Made by a program: the position numbers and the translations under genes | Shown here: piece after piece, positions 43,628 to 52,611 of the stretch | How positions within the stretch are numbered: the stretch's first letter is position 1 | Layout of the letters: each line of letters opens with the position of its first letter | Source of the DNA: an uncultured Muribaculaceae bacterium | GTDB lineage: Bacteria; Bacteroidota; Bacteroidia; Bacteroidales; Muribaculaceae | NCBI GenBank assembly: GCA_947381945.1 | Contig: CANCXM010000003.1 | Location: forward strand, 62,001-126,000 | Direction: 5' to 3' | DNA: 64,000 nucleotides | Notes under the pieces: generated by a model | What the model saw: the letters and a program-made list of their open reading frames with translations, nothing else | The model's database searches: none | Told to the model about the DNA's origin: nothing

Positions 43628-44425
43628 ATGATGCTCTATCTTGATAGATTTATATTGACGACAAACGCATCGCGAATGTCATATCCATATAATATTTTGC
43701 GTCCTAAGAAATTGCAGTATATTGACTTCTCTCCAATAACAATATTTTATGGGAGCAATGGTTGTGGAAAATCAACATTGTTGAATATAATAGCGCGTAA
43801 ACTTGGTGTGGAGATGCTTGATCGGGGAAACGATTCTGAGGCCTTGCAACCATATATAAATGAATGTAAATATAAAGTTACGGCGCCATTCAATCAGCAC
43901 TGCGATTTACCTGAAGAAAGTCGTTTCATCAGAAGTGAAGAAGTTATGCACGGCATCATAAAAGTGCGTCAGCACAACGAGCGGATCAAACAACACATCC
44001 GGAATGCAAATCCCGAATTATTCGATCGTTTTTTCAATAGCAAAGACGATAATGTTGGATATGTATGGAGCGCCGACAGATGGATATATCATGCGTTAGA
44101 AAAATATAAAGACGCACGAAGCAACGGAGAACTCGCTTTTGATTATTTTCAAGACAATATTGTACCGGAAACTTTGGTACTGCTTGATGAGCCTGAGAAT
44201 AGTCTATCCCCCAAATTTCAGAAAGAACTTGCCAAAATGATTCTGGACTATGCTCGATTCTTCAATTGTCAGTTCATAATCGCAACTCATTCCCCGTTCC
44301 TTTTAGCCATACAGGGTGCGAAAATTTACGATTTGGATTCTACTCCATCTGAGGTCAGAGATTGGACTGAACTGGATAACATTAAATTATATGCTGAATT
44401 ATTTAAAAATATAGAAATTAAGTGA
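43628..44425 (+). CDS. AAA/ABC-type ATPase
   Basis: 265 aa. Walker A GSNGCGKST with the preceding FSPITIFYG strand, an insertion of about 90 residues, Walker B VLLDEPENSLSP and the H-loop region FIIATHSPFLLA. This is the small SMC/RecN-like AAA_21 type found in OLD-like and defence ATPases; no nuclease (TOPRIM) domain is fused to it, and no classic ABC signature LSGGE is seen. It lies between the WYL regulator and the 132-aa gene of the rtcB-prfH operon. Predicted cytosolic; the partner is unknown. Confidence 0.85.
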   Translation: MMLYLDRFILTTNASRMSYPYNILRPKKLQYIDFSPITIFYGSNGCGKSTLLNIIARKLGVEMLDRGNDSEALQPYINECKYKVTAPFNQHCDLPEESRFIRSEEVMHGIIKVRQHNERIKQHIRNANPELFDRFFNSKDDNVGYVWSADRWIYHALEKYKDARSNGELAFDYFQDNIVPETLVLLDEPENSLSPKFQKELAKMILDYARFFNCQFIIATHSPFLLAIQGAKIYDLDSTPSEVRDWTELDNIKLYAELFKNIEIK

Positions 44426-44428
44426 CCT

Positions 44429-44827
44429 ATGGAGATTGATAACAGATTGATAGAATATGCAAACCGTGCTGATGAAATCACCCCGCAGCAAGCCTTGGAT
44501 ATTCTGATAGACATTTACATTGATAATTGCGGAATTTCGGCAGGCGAGAGGAGTCTCGCGGATTACGCCTCTGAATATTGGCGGGAGAAACAGTCTGAAA
44601 CAATGCCACAAGTGTCGGAATGTGATTACTTTGAGGACGTAATGGAATTGTTGTCAGAGAGATTTCGTGCCAACCGAGAAGAAATCACCAAATATGATAT
44701 AGAATTTCTTAGTGACGAAATCCTTCAAGAAGTTTGTATAGAGTACATCGAATTTTGTAATAACGAAGAAGCCAATATCGCAGTTTGTGCCGGCGTAGTA
44801 GATTTCATTAAAAAATATTCAAGATGA
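44429..44827 (+). CDS. Uncharacterised acidic helical protein
   Basis: 132 aa, rich in Glu, Asp and Ile, all helix by composition, no membrane segment or signal peptide. Notable segments are TPQQALDILIDIYI and the Cys-containing end [19 protein letters not shown]. Its stop overlaps the start of the RtcB gene (ATGA), so both are made in step. It starts 3 bp after the ATPase gene. I recognise no family; partner or inhibitor of the ATPase or RtcB are options without evidence. Confidence 0.55.
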   Translation: MEIDNRLIEYANRADEITPQQALDILIDIYIDNCGISAGERSLADYASEYWREKQSETMPQVSECDYFEDVMELLSERFRANREEITKYDIEFLSDEILQEVCIEYIEFCNNEEANIAVCAGVVDFIKKYSR

Positions 44828-46026
44828 TAATTCAAGGAGAACATTCTTCGGCTGAAATATTCACCGACAATATGGAAGAGGCAGCCCTTGACTGGGTGAA
44901 GGCGCAGTGCGACCATCCGGCGTTTGATGGCGTGCGAATTGTGCAGATGCCTGATGTTCACGCCGGCAATTCTTGCAATGTCGGCACGGCCTACCGTATT
45001 GGCACTTTCGTAAACCCTGACCATGTGGGCGTGGATATTGGTTGCACAATCTCCATGCATCGGCTGTCGGCACCAATAAATTCTGATGACTTTTCGTTGC
45101 TTGACCACCGTATCCGCGAGGTCGTCCCAACGGGTACAGATATTTGTGCGAAGAATAGTCTGAACGAGAAAGAGTTTTTCAAGTTTCTCAATGCCCAATA
45201 CAACAAAGCTCGCTCCGTGGCTCCCGACCTCATCAATGCCGCACCAAGAATAGACGCCCGCTTTATCTCCGACTTTTGCCGACGTATAAAGTTGCAGGAA
45301 GGTATCTTCTATAAAAGTATCGGCACACTTGGCGGTGGCAACCATTTTGTTGAATACGGTGAAGATGTAGAAACAGGTGACGGTTGGCTTACAATTCATT
45401 GCGGCTCACGCAATCTCGGAGTGAAGGTTGCCAATCACTGGCATCACATCGCCAATAATCCCAAGCGGGCTGACTACGTCGGATTTCTATGGGGAGAAGC
45501 CCTCAACGGTTATCTCTCAGATATGATTATTGCGCAGGCCTACGCTCTTTATAATCACCAGATTATCCGCGACCGCATTTTGGCAATTATCCGCAAAGTC
45601 AACAAAGCAAAATGCGCTGAGTCGATTTTCACCACTCACAACTATATCTCTGTCGAGGAGGAACACCCGATGCTCCGCAAAGGTGCGATTGATGCTTCCG
45701 AGGGAAGAAAAGTCTGCATCCCATTCAACATGCGCGACGGCATTGCTATATGCATAGGAAAGGGTAATGAGCAATGGCTCAATACGGCTCCGCATGGAGC
45801 AGGCCGCATAATGTCGCGGGCACAGGCAAAGAAGCAGATTCCTCTTGCCGAATTTGAGCAGAGCATGAGCGGAATTTTCTCTACTTCAGTATGCGAGGGC
45901 ACACTTGACGAATCTCCCCAAGCATATAAACCAACAGATGAAATCCTTTCTCTCATCGAACCCACCGTCAATGTCATCGCAATGGTAAGACCTCGTCTCA
46001 ATATTAAAGACATTCCAAAACAATGA
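44824..46026 (+). CDS. rtcB: RtcB family RNA ligase paired with PrfH (RtcB2-like)
   Basis: 400 aa. All ligase motifs are present: [21 protein letters not shown] (C74), [32 protein letters not shown] and [12 protein letters not shown] with His324 as guanylylation site. Shorter than the left-arm RtcB and lacking its insert. The start overlaps the 132-aa gene and the stop overlaps prfH by 4 bp, so RtcB and PrfH are translationally coupled. In E. coli the RtcB-PrfH pair rescues ribosomes stalled on damaged 30S subunits and reseals cleaved 16S rRNA near the decoding centre (established for that family). Confidence 0.94.
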   Translation: MIIQGEHSSAEIFTDNMEEAALDWVKAQCDHPAFDGVRIVQMPDVHAGNSCNVGTAYRIGTFVNPDHVGVDIGCTISMHRLSAPINSDDFSLLDHRIREVVPTGTDICAKNSLNEKEFFKFLNAQYNKARSVAPDLINAAPRIDARFISDFCRRIKLQEGIFYKSIGTLGGGNHFVEYGEDVETGDGWLTIHCGSRNLGVKVANHWHHIANNPKRADYVGFLWGEALNGYLSDMIIAQAYALYNHQIIRDRILAIIRKVNKAKCAESIFTTHNYISVEEEHPMLRKGAIDASEGRKVCIPFNMRDGIAICIGKGNEQWLNTAPHGAGRIMSRAQAKKQIPLAEFEQSMSGIFSTSVCEGTLDESPQAYKPTDEILSLIEPTVNVIAMVRPRLNIKDIPKQ

Positions 46027-46628
46027 AGAAATATATCCAACTTACAGCCGGACGTGGTCCGGTTGAATGTGCAAGAGCAGTTGCGTTGGTGGCAAAGGAA
46101 CTTCTGAAAGAATTGCCAAATCTTCAAATTGTAGATTCAGAAGAACATAAATCATCACCCGGTTGCTTTATGTCAATCACCTTCGGCTCGGATGATGAAA
46201 TCCCGCAATCAATCATTGACCAATGGGAAGGCACAGTGCAATGGCGTTCCACACATAATCCCTACCGACCAGGCCATAAGCGCAGCAACTGGTTTGTCGG
46301 AGTTCACTTCATAGATCCACTGACCCTGCCCATTATAAGTGATGCTGACATAGAATATGAGACATGCCGTTCCGGAGGGAAAGGAGGTCAGAATGTCAAT
46401 AAAGTTGAGTCAGCCGTGAGAGCCATTCACCGGCCTACTGGAATAGCCGTCAGATGTTCCGACGAACGATCACAGTTTCAAAACAAAGCAATAGCTCGTG
46501 AGCGACTGCTCCTGAAACTTGCCGAAGCCCGTACCGAAGCCCAAAATAAAGCACGCGATGACTCATGGTCCAATCACCACTCCCTCCTGCGTGGCAACCC
46601 TATAAAAATCTTCAGTGGACCCTTGTAA
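46023..46628 (+). CDS. prfH: Peptide chain release factor homologue PrfH
   Basis: 201 aa. Central GGQ motif at 121-123 in [20 protein letters not shown], as in class I release factors; the stop-codon recognition domain is absent and the N-terminal 100 residues are specific to the PrfH family ([18 protein letters not shown]). PrfH releases nascent peptide from ribosomes with cleaved decoding-centre RNA, after which RtcB repairs the break. The start codon overlaps the rtcB stop. Last gene of the right-arm operon; the C-terminal basic tail (around [10 protein letters not shown]) is intact. Confidence 0.92.
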   Translation: MKKYIQLTAGRGPVECARAVALVAKELLKELPNLQIVDSEEHKSSPGCFMSITFGSDDEIPQSIIDQWEGTVQWRSTHNPYRPGHKRSNWFVGVHFIDPLTLPIISDADIEYETCRSGGKGGQNVNKVESAVRAIHRPTGIAVRCSDERSQFQNKAIARERLLLKLAEARTEAQNKARDDSWSNHHSLLRGNPIKIFSGPL

Positions 46629-46742
46629 ATAGCCCCAGCCGAGTATATGCATATTTAAGCAAGAGTATGTAATTTTACGTAAATTCTTATGTGGAACTCA
46701 CATTATTCGTGAAGCAAAGGTAGCAATTTTTCAGCAAGATAG

Positions 46743-47105
46743 TCAACGCAGGATTTCACCATTGCTGTCAATCCCATACTTTTCGCGGAGTCTTATCAGC
46801 GTTTTCCCGGTGATATTAAACAGTTTCGCTACTTGCTTCCAGTTGCCAACTTCAAAGATTTTGTTCGCATTCTTTTTATGGTTTGCATAAGCTCAAATCT
46901 TTAACCAGTTGTGAAACCCTCTTGCTTTACAGCCGGGCAAACGCATAGTCGTGACGATTACCGCGACGGGTGGAAGCTTCGCCGCCTCAACTTTCACGGC
47001 CTCTATGCTATCAGATGAAACAGGGTCATATCCAGCCTGCATAAGCAGACTTGACATGACCCTATAATCCGTCGCAGAGGTATCTACGATGAGGATTTTA
47101 TTCAT
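46743..47105 (-). pseudogene. Decayed response regulator with Fis-like HTH end
   Basis: Starts MNKILIVDTSATDYRVMSSL, a receiver-like domain, and reads to VTTMRLPGCKARGFHNWLKI before TGA at 46893-46895. The same frame goes on beyond the stop with NANKIFEVGNWKQVAKLFNI and TGKTLIRLREKYGI to TGA at 46743, a Fis-type helix-turn-helix. In intact NtrC-like proteins a full receiver and an AAA domain lie between these parts; here they are gone. So there is a large deletion plus an in-frame stop. The receiver lacks the usual second acidic residue (VDT) and phospho-Asp, which may be original to this family. It converges on prfH. Confidence 0.75.
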
Positions 47106-47180
47106 TATAAATGAGTTATTGTCTGATAATGTTTATTGATGTTTTTAGAGTTGTTGTCAAAAATTTATTCTCTCTGATTG

Positions 47181-47648
47181 TCAAACGACTTCTTCTGCTT
47201 TACCGAAGTTCATATCCATCGGGCGGATGAACGACCAAGTTGAGTGAACAACATGCCATTCTCCATTTGCTTCCTTATGATACACCTCTATGCAGTTGTA
47301 CTCCATGTCTATCAGTGTGGTCTTGGCGAAAAGTTGAAATGTGAGCACTCCCATAGACATATCATCCGAGAACTGCACTCGAGGACTTCTGAAGTCATAG
47401 CTGTCGGCGAACAGTTTGCCCTCAATCGTGGCGAGGACTTTCTCAATCTCGGAATGGCTGTCGATACGTTCCGACACAACAGCGTCAAAGTATGAGAAAT
47501 TGTCACGCGACCACAGTTGCTTGTATCCGGAAGTATCCCCGTTGAACCATTTGTTCAATGCGGCTTTTTCAAGTCCGATGATGTGCCGGGCAAGCGTCTC
47601 CTGCTCTTTGTTGTCATAGTGCCATGCGGCATCTTTTGATTTTTCCAT
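47181..47648 (-). CDS. NTF2-like (SnoaL/DUF4440-type) protein
   Basis: 155 aa. One cone-shaped NTF2 domain: helix ARHIIGLEKAALNKWFNGD, strands DNFSYFDAVV and MGVLTFQLFAK, and the end GEWHVVHSTWSFIRP. Members are small enzymes or ligand binders of varied function; no catalytic residues can be named. Last gene of a three-gene minus-strand row with the SMR transporter (1 bp apart) and the flavin reductase. Cytosolic, no signal peptide. Confidence 0.8.
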   Translation of the reverse strand: MEKSKDAAWHYDNKEQETLARHIIGLEKAALNKWFNGDTSGYKQLWSRDNFSYFDAVVSERIDSHSEIEKVLATIEGKLFADSYDFRSPRVQFSDDMSMGVLTFQLFAKTTLIDMEYNCIEVYHKEANGEWHVVHSTWSFIRPMDMNFGKAEEVV

Positions 47649-47649
47649 T

Positions 47650-47973
47650 TTATGAAACTAATTTTAGTCCGATTATAGATGCGATCAATGTGAAAATGAA
47701 GAATAAACGCCAGAACGTGGCGGGTTCTTTGAAAAACAAAATTCCAAGCAACACAGCACCAACGGCCCCCATACCAGTCCATACTGCGTAAGCCGTTCCG
47801 AGCGGAATAGTCCGCATTGCCTTAGTGATAAGATATATGCTCAATGCCATTGCACAAACAGTAGAAAAGCCCCACACAAGTCTTTCACTGCCTATTGTCT
47901 TTGATGCTTTGCCGAGACAGAATGTGACAATGATTTCAATCAATCCAGATAAGATAAGAATAAGCCAGTTCAT
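47650..47973 (-). CDS. Small multidrug resistance (SMR) family transporter
   Basis: 107 aa, four membrane helices, normal SMR length. The essential helix-1 glutamate is E13 (LSGLIEIIVTF), and helix 3 carries GTAYAVWTGMGAVGAVLLGI, the conserved SMR stretch. SMR dimers exchange protons for cationic compounds or guanidinium; the SugE/Gdx branch is possible but not certain. It lies between the NTF2-like gene and the flavin reductase, 15 bp from the latter. Inner membrane. Confidence 0.9.
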   Translation of the reverse strand: MNWLILILSGLIEIIVTFCLGKASKTIGSERLVWGFSTVCAMALSIYLITKAMRTIPLGTAYAVWTGMGAVGAVLLGILFFKEPATFWRLFFIFTLIASIIGLKLVS

Positions 47974-47988
47974 TATTATAAGGTTTGT

Positions 47989-48531
47989 CTAATCTTGTAG
48001 ATTTTTACCCATTTCATAGGCCATACCGGGATATTCAGACTGTTCGAGTTCTTCACGTGTCATATAGCCGCCTACATTGAGTTCTCCCGCGATTTCCCAC
48101 TGAAGGTAGTCCATATCGCTCTTGAACCATGTGCGCATTGGAGCGAAATTTGCCTCCGAGTCATCCCAGCCGGTAGCAAACATGAATGCTTTCTTATGTG
48201 CTCCTACAAAACTTTTATCAAACGCATAGAAACGATCCAATACTGCTTTCAGTGTCATGGGCATAAGATGGTAGTACATAGGATAGGCAAACACCACGAC
48301 ATCAGACTTCTCTATCGTCTGCCCAATCTCTTTCATATCGTCGTTCATAACACAGTCATTGTCACCGCCATTACATTTCAGACAACCAAGACAATGATGA
48401 ACATTTTTGAATGCGGTGTCAATGCGAACCACGCTGTGACCTGCTTCCTCTGCTCCTTTTATAAAGTTTTCGGCCAATAAAGCCGACATTCCTTTCAGGT
48501 GAGCACTGCCTGTCAAAACAACTATTTGCAT
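47989..48531 (-). CDS. NADPH-dependent FMN reductase/flavodoxin-fold oxidoreductase
   Basis: 180 aa. VVLTGSAHLKGMSALLAENF is the FMN-binding loop, HHCLGCLKCNGGDNDCVMNDDMKEI the Cys-containing segment of the iron-sulfur flavoprotein-like NAD(P)H oxidoreductases, and VVVFAYPMYYHLMPMTLKAVLDRFY the conserved flavin strand. Probably reduces quinones or other small molecules in the cytosol. First gene of the row. A CGAACTTTGCA motif 76-83 bp upstream may be the promoter. Confidence 0.87.
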   Translation of the reverse strand: MQIVVLTGSAHLKGMSALLAENFIKGAEEAGHSVVRIDTAFKNVHHCLGCLKCNGGDNDCVMNDDMKEIGQTIEKSDVVVFAYPMYYHLMPMTLKAVLDRFYAFDKSFVGAHKKAFMFATGWDDSEANFAPMRTWFKSDMDYLQWEIAGELNVGGYMTREELEQSEYPGMAYEMGKNLQD

Positions 48532-48606
48532 ATTCTTTTTTTTATTTTTCCAATAATTTTACCGATTTGGTTTTTATCACCTCTTCATGATGGAAATTTG
48601 AGTATG

Positions 48607-48614
48607 CAAAGTTC
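48607..48614 (-). promoter_or_regulatory. Candidate promoter box for the flavin reductase operon
   Basis: GAACTTTG on the minus strand, a one-base variant of TAnnTTTG. The same CCGAACTTTGCA string precedes the TonB receptor gene, which adds weight. Confidence 0.4.
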
Positions 48615-48659
48615 GGAATTTTATATCAGCCAGCTATAACACTTATCAATCCACGAATG

Positions 48660-49544
48660 TCACTTTTGCGGACAGTTCAAGCGTTCCCGAAACTGGGTCG
48701 GAGTCAAATCAGTGTGTTTTTTAAAAAAGCGGATAAAGTAGGACGATGTATTGAAATTGAGTTCTTCCGATATTTCCTCGATTGTCAGGAACGTATATGC
48801 CAGCAATCGCTTCGCCTCGTCAGCCAGCTTCATCTGGATATAGAGCTTGGCTGTGACATCAAAATATTTCTTGACAATCTTATTGAGGTAATTTGGCGAA
48901 ATGCACAGGACATCAGCATAGTATTCAACATCATGGTGTAAGTAACATTCCTCCGCAACTACCTTCACAAAACGATTTACATAGCGGTTGACAATTCCGT
49001 CAGAACCGGAAGTATGGGAATCCGAAAGACATTCCGCACGATTAAGGAGTATCAGAGCGCCATACAAACCGGCCCTTAAAATATGCTGGTCGGGGGTTAC
49101 TCCTACCTCGACTTCCTGTTTCATTGAAGAAACGAGATGCATGAGGCGTTCCCATATACTTTCATCCGGATATATGAATGGTGCAGGCCGATCCGGTTGG
49201 AGATAATGAAATTTACGAAGGAAATTAAGGTCATTGAAAAATGAGATGATGAATTGTTCTTCAAAGATTACCACATATCCTTCAAGTTTTGTGTCAGCAG
49301 TCCATTCCCATACCTCACCGGGTATGGAACATATTACCTCTCCTGCCTTCACACAACGTTCATGCCCGTTAATGGCCACTGACTCCTCACCACCTGTTAT
49401 GAATATCAGTGAATAAAAATTTTCCCTGTGTATAGGTGTACGGCGTATACCGGGTTTGATGTAATTCAAATCAATTACATCAATAAGCAGCTCATCGCCA
49501 TACTTATGTTTGCGAAAGTTATATGTATGGATACTATTCATCAT
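48660..49544 (-). CDS. AraC family transcriptional regulator
   Basis: 294 aa. N-terminal cupin-type sensing domain (AVNGHERCVKAGEVICSIPGE) and C-terminal pair of helix-turn-helix motifs: VEYYADVLCISPNYLNKIVKKYF and LTIEEISEELNFNTSSYFIRFFKKHTDLTPTQFRERL, the AraC signature. It is transcribed behind its own start region toward the flavin reductase row, 128 bp away, and likely controls it or itself. TAAATTTG at 49553-49560 is a -7 box very near the start codon. Confidence 0.92.
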   Translation of the reverse strand: MMNSIHTYNFRKHKYGDELLIDVIDLNYIKPGIRRTPIHRENFYSLIFITGGEESVAINGHERCVKAGEVICSIPGEVWEWTADTKLEGYVVIFEEQFIISFFNDLNFLRKFHYLQPDRPAPFIYPDESIWERLMHLVSSMKQEVEVGVTPDQHILRAGLYGALILLNRAECLSDSHTSGSDGIVNRYVNRFVKVVAEECYLHHDVEYYADVLCISPNYLNKIVKKYFDVTAKLYIQMKLADEAKRLLAYTFLTIEEISEELNFNTSSYFIRFFKKHTDLTPTQFRERLNCPQK

Positions 49545-49675
49545 TTCAAATGCAAATTTAGCGAAAAATATCGAATCAGATTATAGTGAACATTATCCAA
49601 GGCATTACCCCTCACTAAATGATGAGTCAACAAAAATGATGGGAGCAACCGTTATTTCATAAAAAAAATAGGACT

Positions 49676-50041
49676 ATGAACGTACAGGAATTTCGTGATT
49701 ATTGCATGTCGCTTGAAGGTACGACAGAAAAAATGCCTTGGACAAAGCAGCCTCAATATGAAAACCTTTTGGTTTTCAGCGTTGGCGACAAATGGTACTG
49801 TTTTGTCAATATTGAAAAATTTGAGTTCTGTGATTTGAAATGCGACCCTAAAAAATCAGTTGAGCTTCAAAAGCAGTACGATGGCATAACTCCCGGTTGG
49901 CACATGAATAAGAAACATTGGATTTCTGTTCACTTCAACAGCGATGTACCAACCGAAGTGATAAAACAACTGATCGCCTCATCATACGATCTTGTTCTGC
50001 ACGAACTTCCTCACAGACAACAAAAAGAGTTGAAAGAATAA
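49676..50041 (+). CDS. MmcQ/YjbR family protein
   Basis: 121 aa, single YjbR domain: MNVQEFRDYCMSLEGTTEKMPW, FSVGDKWYCFVNIEKFEFCDLKCDP and the GWHMNKKHWISVHF segment. The fold is cyclic-AMP-receptor-like (CyaY-like) with a suggested DNA-binding role, function unknown. Stands alone between the AraC gene and a terminator. Confidence 0.92.
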   Translation: MNVQEFRDYCMSLEGTTEKMPWTKQPQYENLLVFSVGDKWYCFVNIEKFEFCDLKCDPKKSVELQKQYDGITPGWHMNKKHWISVHFNSDVPTEVIKQLIASSYDLVLHELPHRQQKELKE

Positions 50042-50084
50042 CAATGACGTCTCATAACCTGAACATGGTTATGAGACGTCATTG
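50042..50084. terminator. Hairpin terminator
   Basis: CAATGACGTCTCATAACC (50042-50059) pairs perfectly with GGTTATGAGACGTCATTG (50067-50084), 7-nt loop. It separates the YjbR gene from the converging efflux operon; the T-run is short. Confidence 0.8.
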
Positions 50085-50100
50085 AATTTGAAACCGGCAC

Positions 50101-50931
50101 TCAATCGTTCTTTAAAGTTTCAACAAAGAAATCATTGACAAGGAGCGCCGCCTCTTTTGTTTCTTTTTTAAATGAATGGTTCTCACCCGGCATGAGCTTT
50201 AATTCAGCATTTTTATATACTGATTTGTATCTCTCGGAATAGGTATAGGGCACTATGTTGTCATGTGTGCCGTGTAGAATGAATACCGGTCCGGTATAAT
50301 TCTGAGCAGTCTCATATATAGGCAGAGTCTGTGCCGACAGTACATATTCCCTGCCGATACTCAAATCACGTCCGGGCAGATGTATCAGTTCCGGGACATT
50401 CCACGGGTCATACTGTGCTCCCTGATTATTACCTCGCAAAGCATCATCACGGAGTACAGCTGCCGCCGCCATCAAGGCAAGTGATTTTATGGCAGGGAAT
50501 CCCAATTCTCCGGCCACCATTGATGCGACTACACCTCCCTGTGAATGTCCCGCGAGTGAAATGTCGGCCGTGAACGGTTGGTTCATAGTCCATTCAACAA
50601 CCTTCTTCAAATCCTCCATTTCATTCAATACTGTCATATTATGGAATTCACCCTCGCTTTTCCCATGCCCGTTGAAGTCAAAGCGCACAACGCCTATGCC
50701 TGAACTTACCAGATCATCTGCAAGTTCTCTCAACAGCGGGGAATCCATGTTGCTGGTAAATCCATGACTCAGGATGACCATGTGACATTTACCGTCGCCG
50801 GAAAGTTCCGGCAGTCGCAGCTCTGCGGCTAACTTACCGACAGAACCTTCAATTTCGATAGCCCTTGTGCTTTGAGCTGCGACACCCAATGCTGAGAGGA
50901 CACTCATAATCAAAATCAATAAAATTCTCAT
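50101..50931 (-). CDS. Exported alpha/beta hydrolase
   Basis: 276 aa. A signal peptide (MRILLILIMSVLSALGVAAQ) and an alpha/beta fold with oxyanion strand VILSHGFTSN, nucleophile elbow GHSQGG, acid in HGTHDNIVPY and catalytic His in GENHSF. This is the dienelactone hydrolase/prolyl-oligopeptidase-like type; the substrate is unknown. Last gene of the efflux operon, 43 bp after the MFS gene. Periplasmic. It might hydrolyse a toxic ester that the pump exports (inference). Confidence 0.87.
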   Translation of the reverse strand: MRILLILIMSVLSALGVAAQSTRAIEIEGSVGKLAAELRLPELSGDGKCHMVILSHGFTSNMDSPLLRELADDLVSSGIGVVRFDFNGHGKSEGEFHNMTVLNEMEDLKKVVEWTMNQPFTADISLAGHSQGGVVASMVAGELGFPAIKSLALMAAAAVLRDDALRGNNQGAQYDPWNVPELIHLPGRDLSIGREYVLSAQTLPIYETAQNYTGPVFILHGTHDNIVPYTYSERYKSVYKNAELKLMPGENHSFKKETKEAALLVNDFFVETLKND

Positions 50932-50974
50932 TATTATATGTTTTAGTGGTTAATATTTCAAACAGTAAAAGGTT

Positions 50975-52609
50975 TCATTTGTTCTCCCGCATAACTACGG
51001 AATCATCCGGATCTTCTGTGTCAGGATTGTTCATCCATTTTCGGATAGCCACCATCTTAGGAATCAGGCGTGTCACTGACAAACGATAAGAACTCATCAT
51101 TATAAGCAATATCATTCCAATGCCAATTATGACAAGATATCCGAAGCATTCTTTAAGTGAAATCATTACGCTTTGACGTGTTACTTCCCCGATGGTTTCA
51201 CTCCACGACGGCATATCAAACGGCAACACCGTTCCATCAATATTTTCTGATGCGTCCATCGTATTTTTTACCAATGACCAGTTGAAAAGACGCTGGACGA
51301 GAGCTGTCGCCGCTGCATTGCCTATTCCACAACGGGAATATCCGATAGCGCTCAATCCGAAGAAAAAGTATGAGAATGGGACACTTTGCGACAGATAGAC
51401 ATTGGATATGGAACCTATCATCACTTCCGATATTCCGACCGCTACCAACGGGATATAGAATGCCTCTTTGTTGGTTTGTCCATCCACAAGGAAATACATC
51501 GAGGCGATGTAGAAAGTCAGAAGCCCGAATGAAAGGACAAGATATTGCTTGGTGTTCCAGCCCCATTTCACTTTGGTGTAGAACGACAGCATCGCTCCAA
51601 TCACCACCCCATAAAGTATAGGATAGTTAAGAGAGATGACATTTAGGGAATCATATTTGAGTATCGACGTGATGTATATGGATTGTAACAGTCTGGGCGC
51701 AGATTGCAATATGGCTGCAATGAACAGCCAGAACATGATTTTCCATACCGATCCGTATGAAAATATTTTCAGATTAAGATAAGGGTTTTTATGGAAATGC
51801 GACCTGCAACAAGCTAATACAAACAGGGCGGTGCATACAAACGACATTATCCATATCTGCCGACCGCGCCACCATTCATAGTGTTCACCATAGCAGAAAA
51901 TCCACATTCCGGATATGATAAAGCCGCACCACAGCATAAAACCAAGCACATCTATACCTTTCAACGAAAGATAGGGACCGGGGCGATGGTCAGGTTTCAT
52001 AAGAAAATACACCAGAGCCACATGAATCATCAGCAGCATTATCACAAACAGGTTCATCAGCCGCCAGTTACCGTAATATGTAAGATAGGCGGTTGTCAAT
52101 CCTGACAGGTATGTGCCACCCACAACCATAAAATAAATCACCGGGAAAAACACGGCATAGTTGCGTGACGGGGTCACACACAATCTGAAATTGCTTGTGC
52201 AGCCGAACATTCCCAACATTTTGAAAAAGCCGGCTATGAAACTTGCTCCCCACACAACCCACGGAACAGTCATATTCATGGTTATTGCCGTGCAGAACAT
52301 CAGACCTATGCCGGAAACAAAAAAGAGCTGACGGCTATACATCGCAAATTTTAACCGGTACATTACCGGAAAACATACTGTAATTCCCGCAAGCATACAA
52401 TATCCCGCCATCTGCACATCTTCGCTGAGAAATGATATTTCACTGACCATCTGGTTCATGGATGACAGATTGATGCTGCCCGCATACTGATACAAGAATC
52501 CGAATATCAATATCAGCCATACGCGGACACGACGGGGCACTCCGTCGCGGTACATCAGAAGCTGCCGCGTGCGGATTGTTGAATTACCGGTTTTGTAAAG
52601 TGCGCCCAT
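50975..52609 (-). CDS. MFS drug transporter, DHA2 (EmrB) type
   Basis: 544 aa with about 14 hydrophobic segments, length and topology of the DHA2 family. Motifs are weaker than in EmrB, and TM signatures are diverged, as is usual in Bacteroidota members associated with HlyD. Works with the HlyD adaptor and TolC channel to export hydrophobic compounds across both membranes. Starts 2 bp after the HlyD stop. Confidence 0.8.
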   Translation of the reverse strand: MGALYKTGNSTIRTRQLLMYRDGVPRRVRVWLILIFGFLYQYAGSINLSSMNQMVSEISFLSEDVQMAGYCMLAGITVCFPVMYRLKFAMYSRQLFFVSGIGLMFCTAITMNMTVPWVVWGASFIAGFFKMLGMFGCTSNFRLCVTPSRNYAVFFPVIYFMVVGGTYLSGLTTAYLTYYGNWRLMNLFVIMLLMIHVALVYFLMKPDHRPGPYLSLKGIDVLGFMLWCGFIISGMWIFCYGEHYEWWRGRQIWIMSFVCTALFVLACCRSHFHKNPYLNLKIFSYGSVWKIMFWLFIAAILQSAPRLLQSIYITSILKYDSLNVISLNYPILYGVVIGAMLSFYTKVKWGWNTKQYLVLSFGLLTFYIASMYFLVDGQTNKEAFYIPLVAVGISEVMIGSISNVYLSQSVPFSYFFFGLSAIGYSRCGIGNAAATALVQRLFNWSLVKNTMDASENIDGTVLPFDMPSWSETIGEVTRQSVMISLKECFGYLVIIGIGMILLIMMSSYRLSVTRLIPKMVAIRKWMNNPDTEDPDDSVVMRENK

Positions 52610-52611
52610 TG

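Noticed and set aside
46629..46742. Attachment site for an integrated element at the right edge of the island
   Set aside because: No tRNA gene, no direct repeat shared with the left edge and no integrase could be found.
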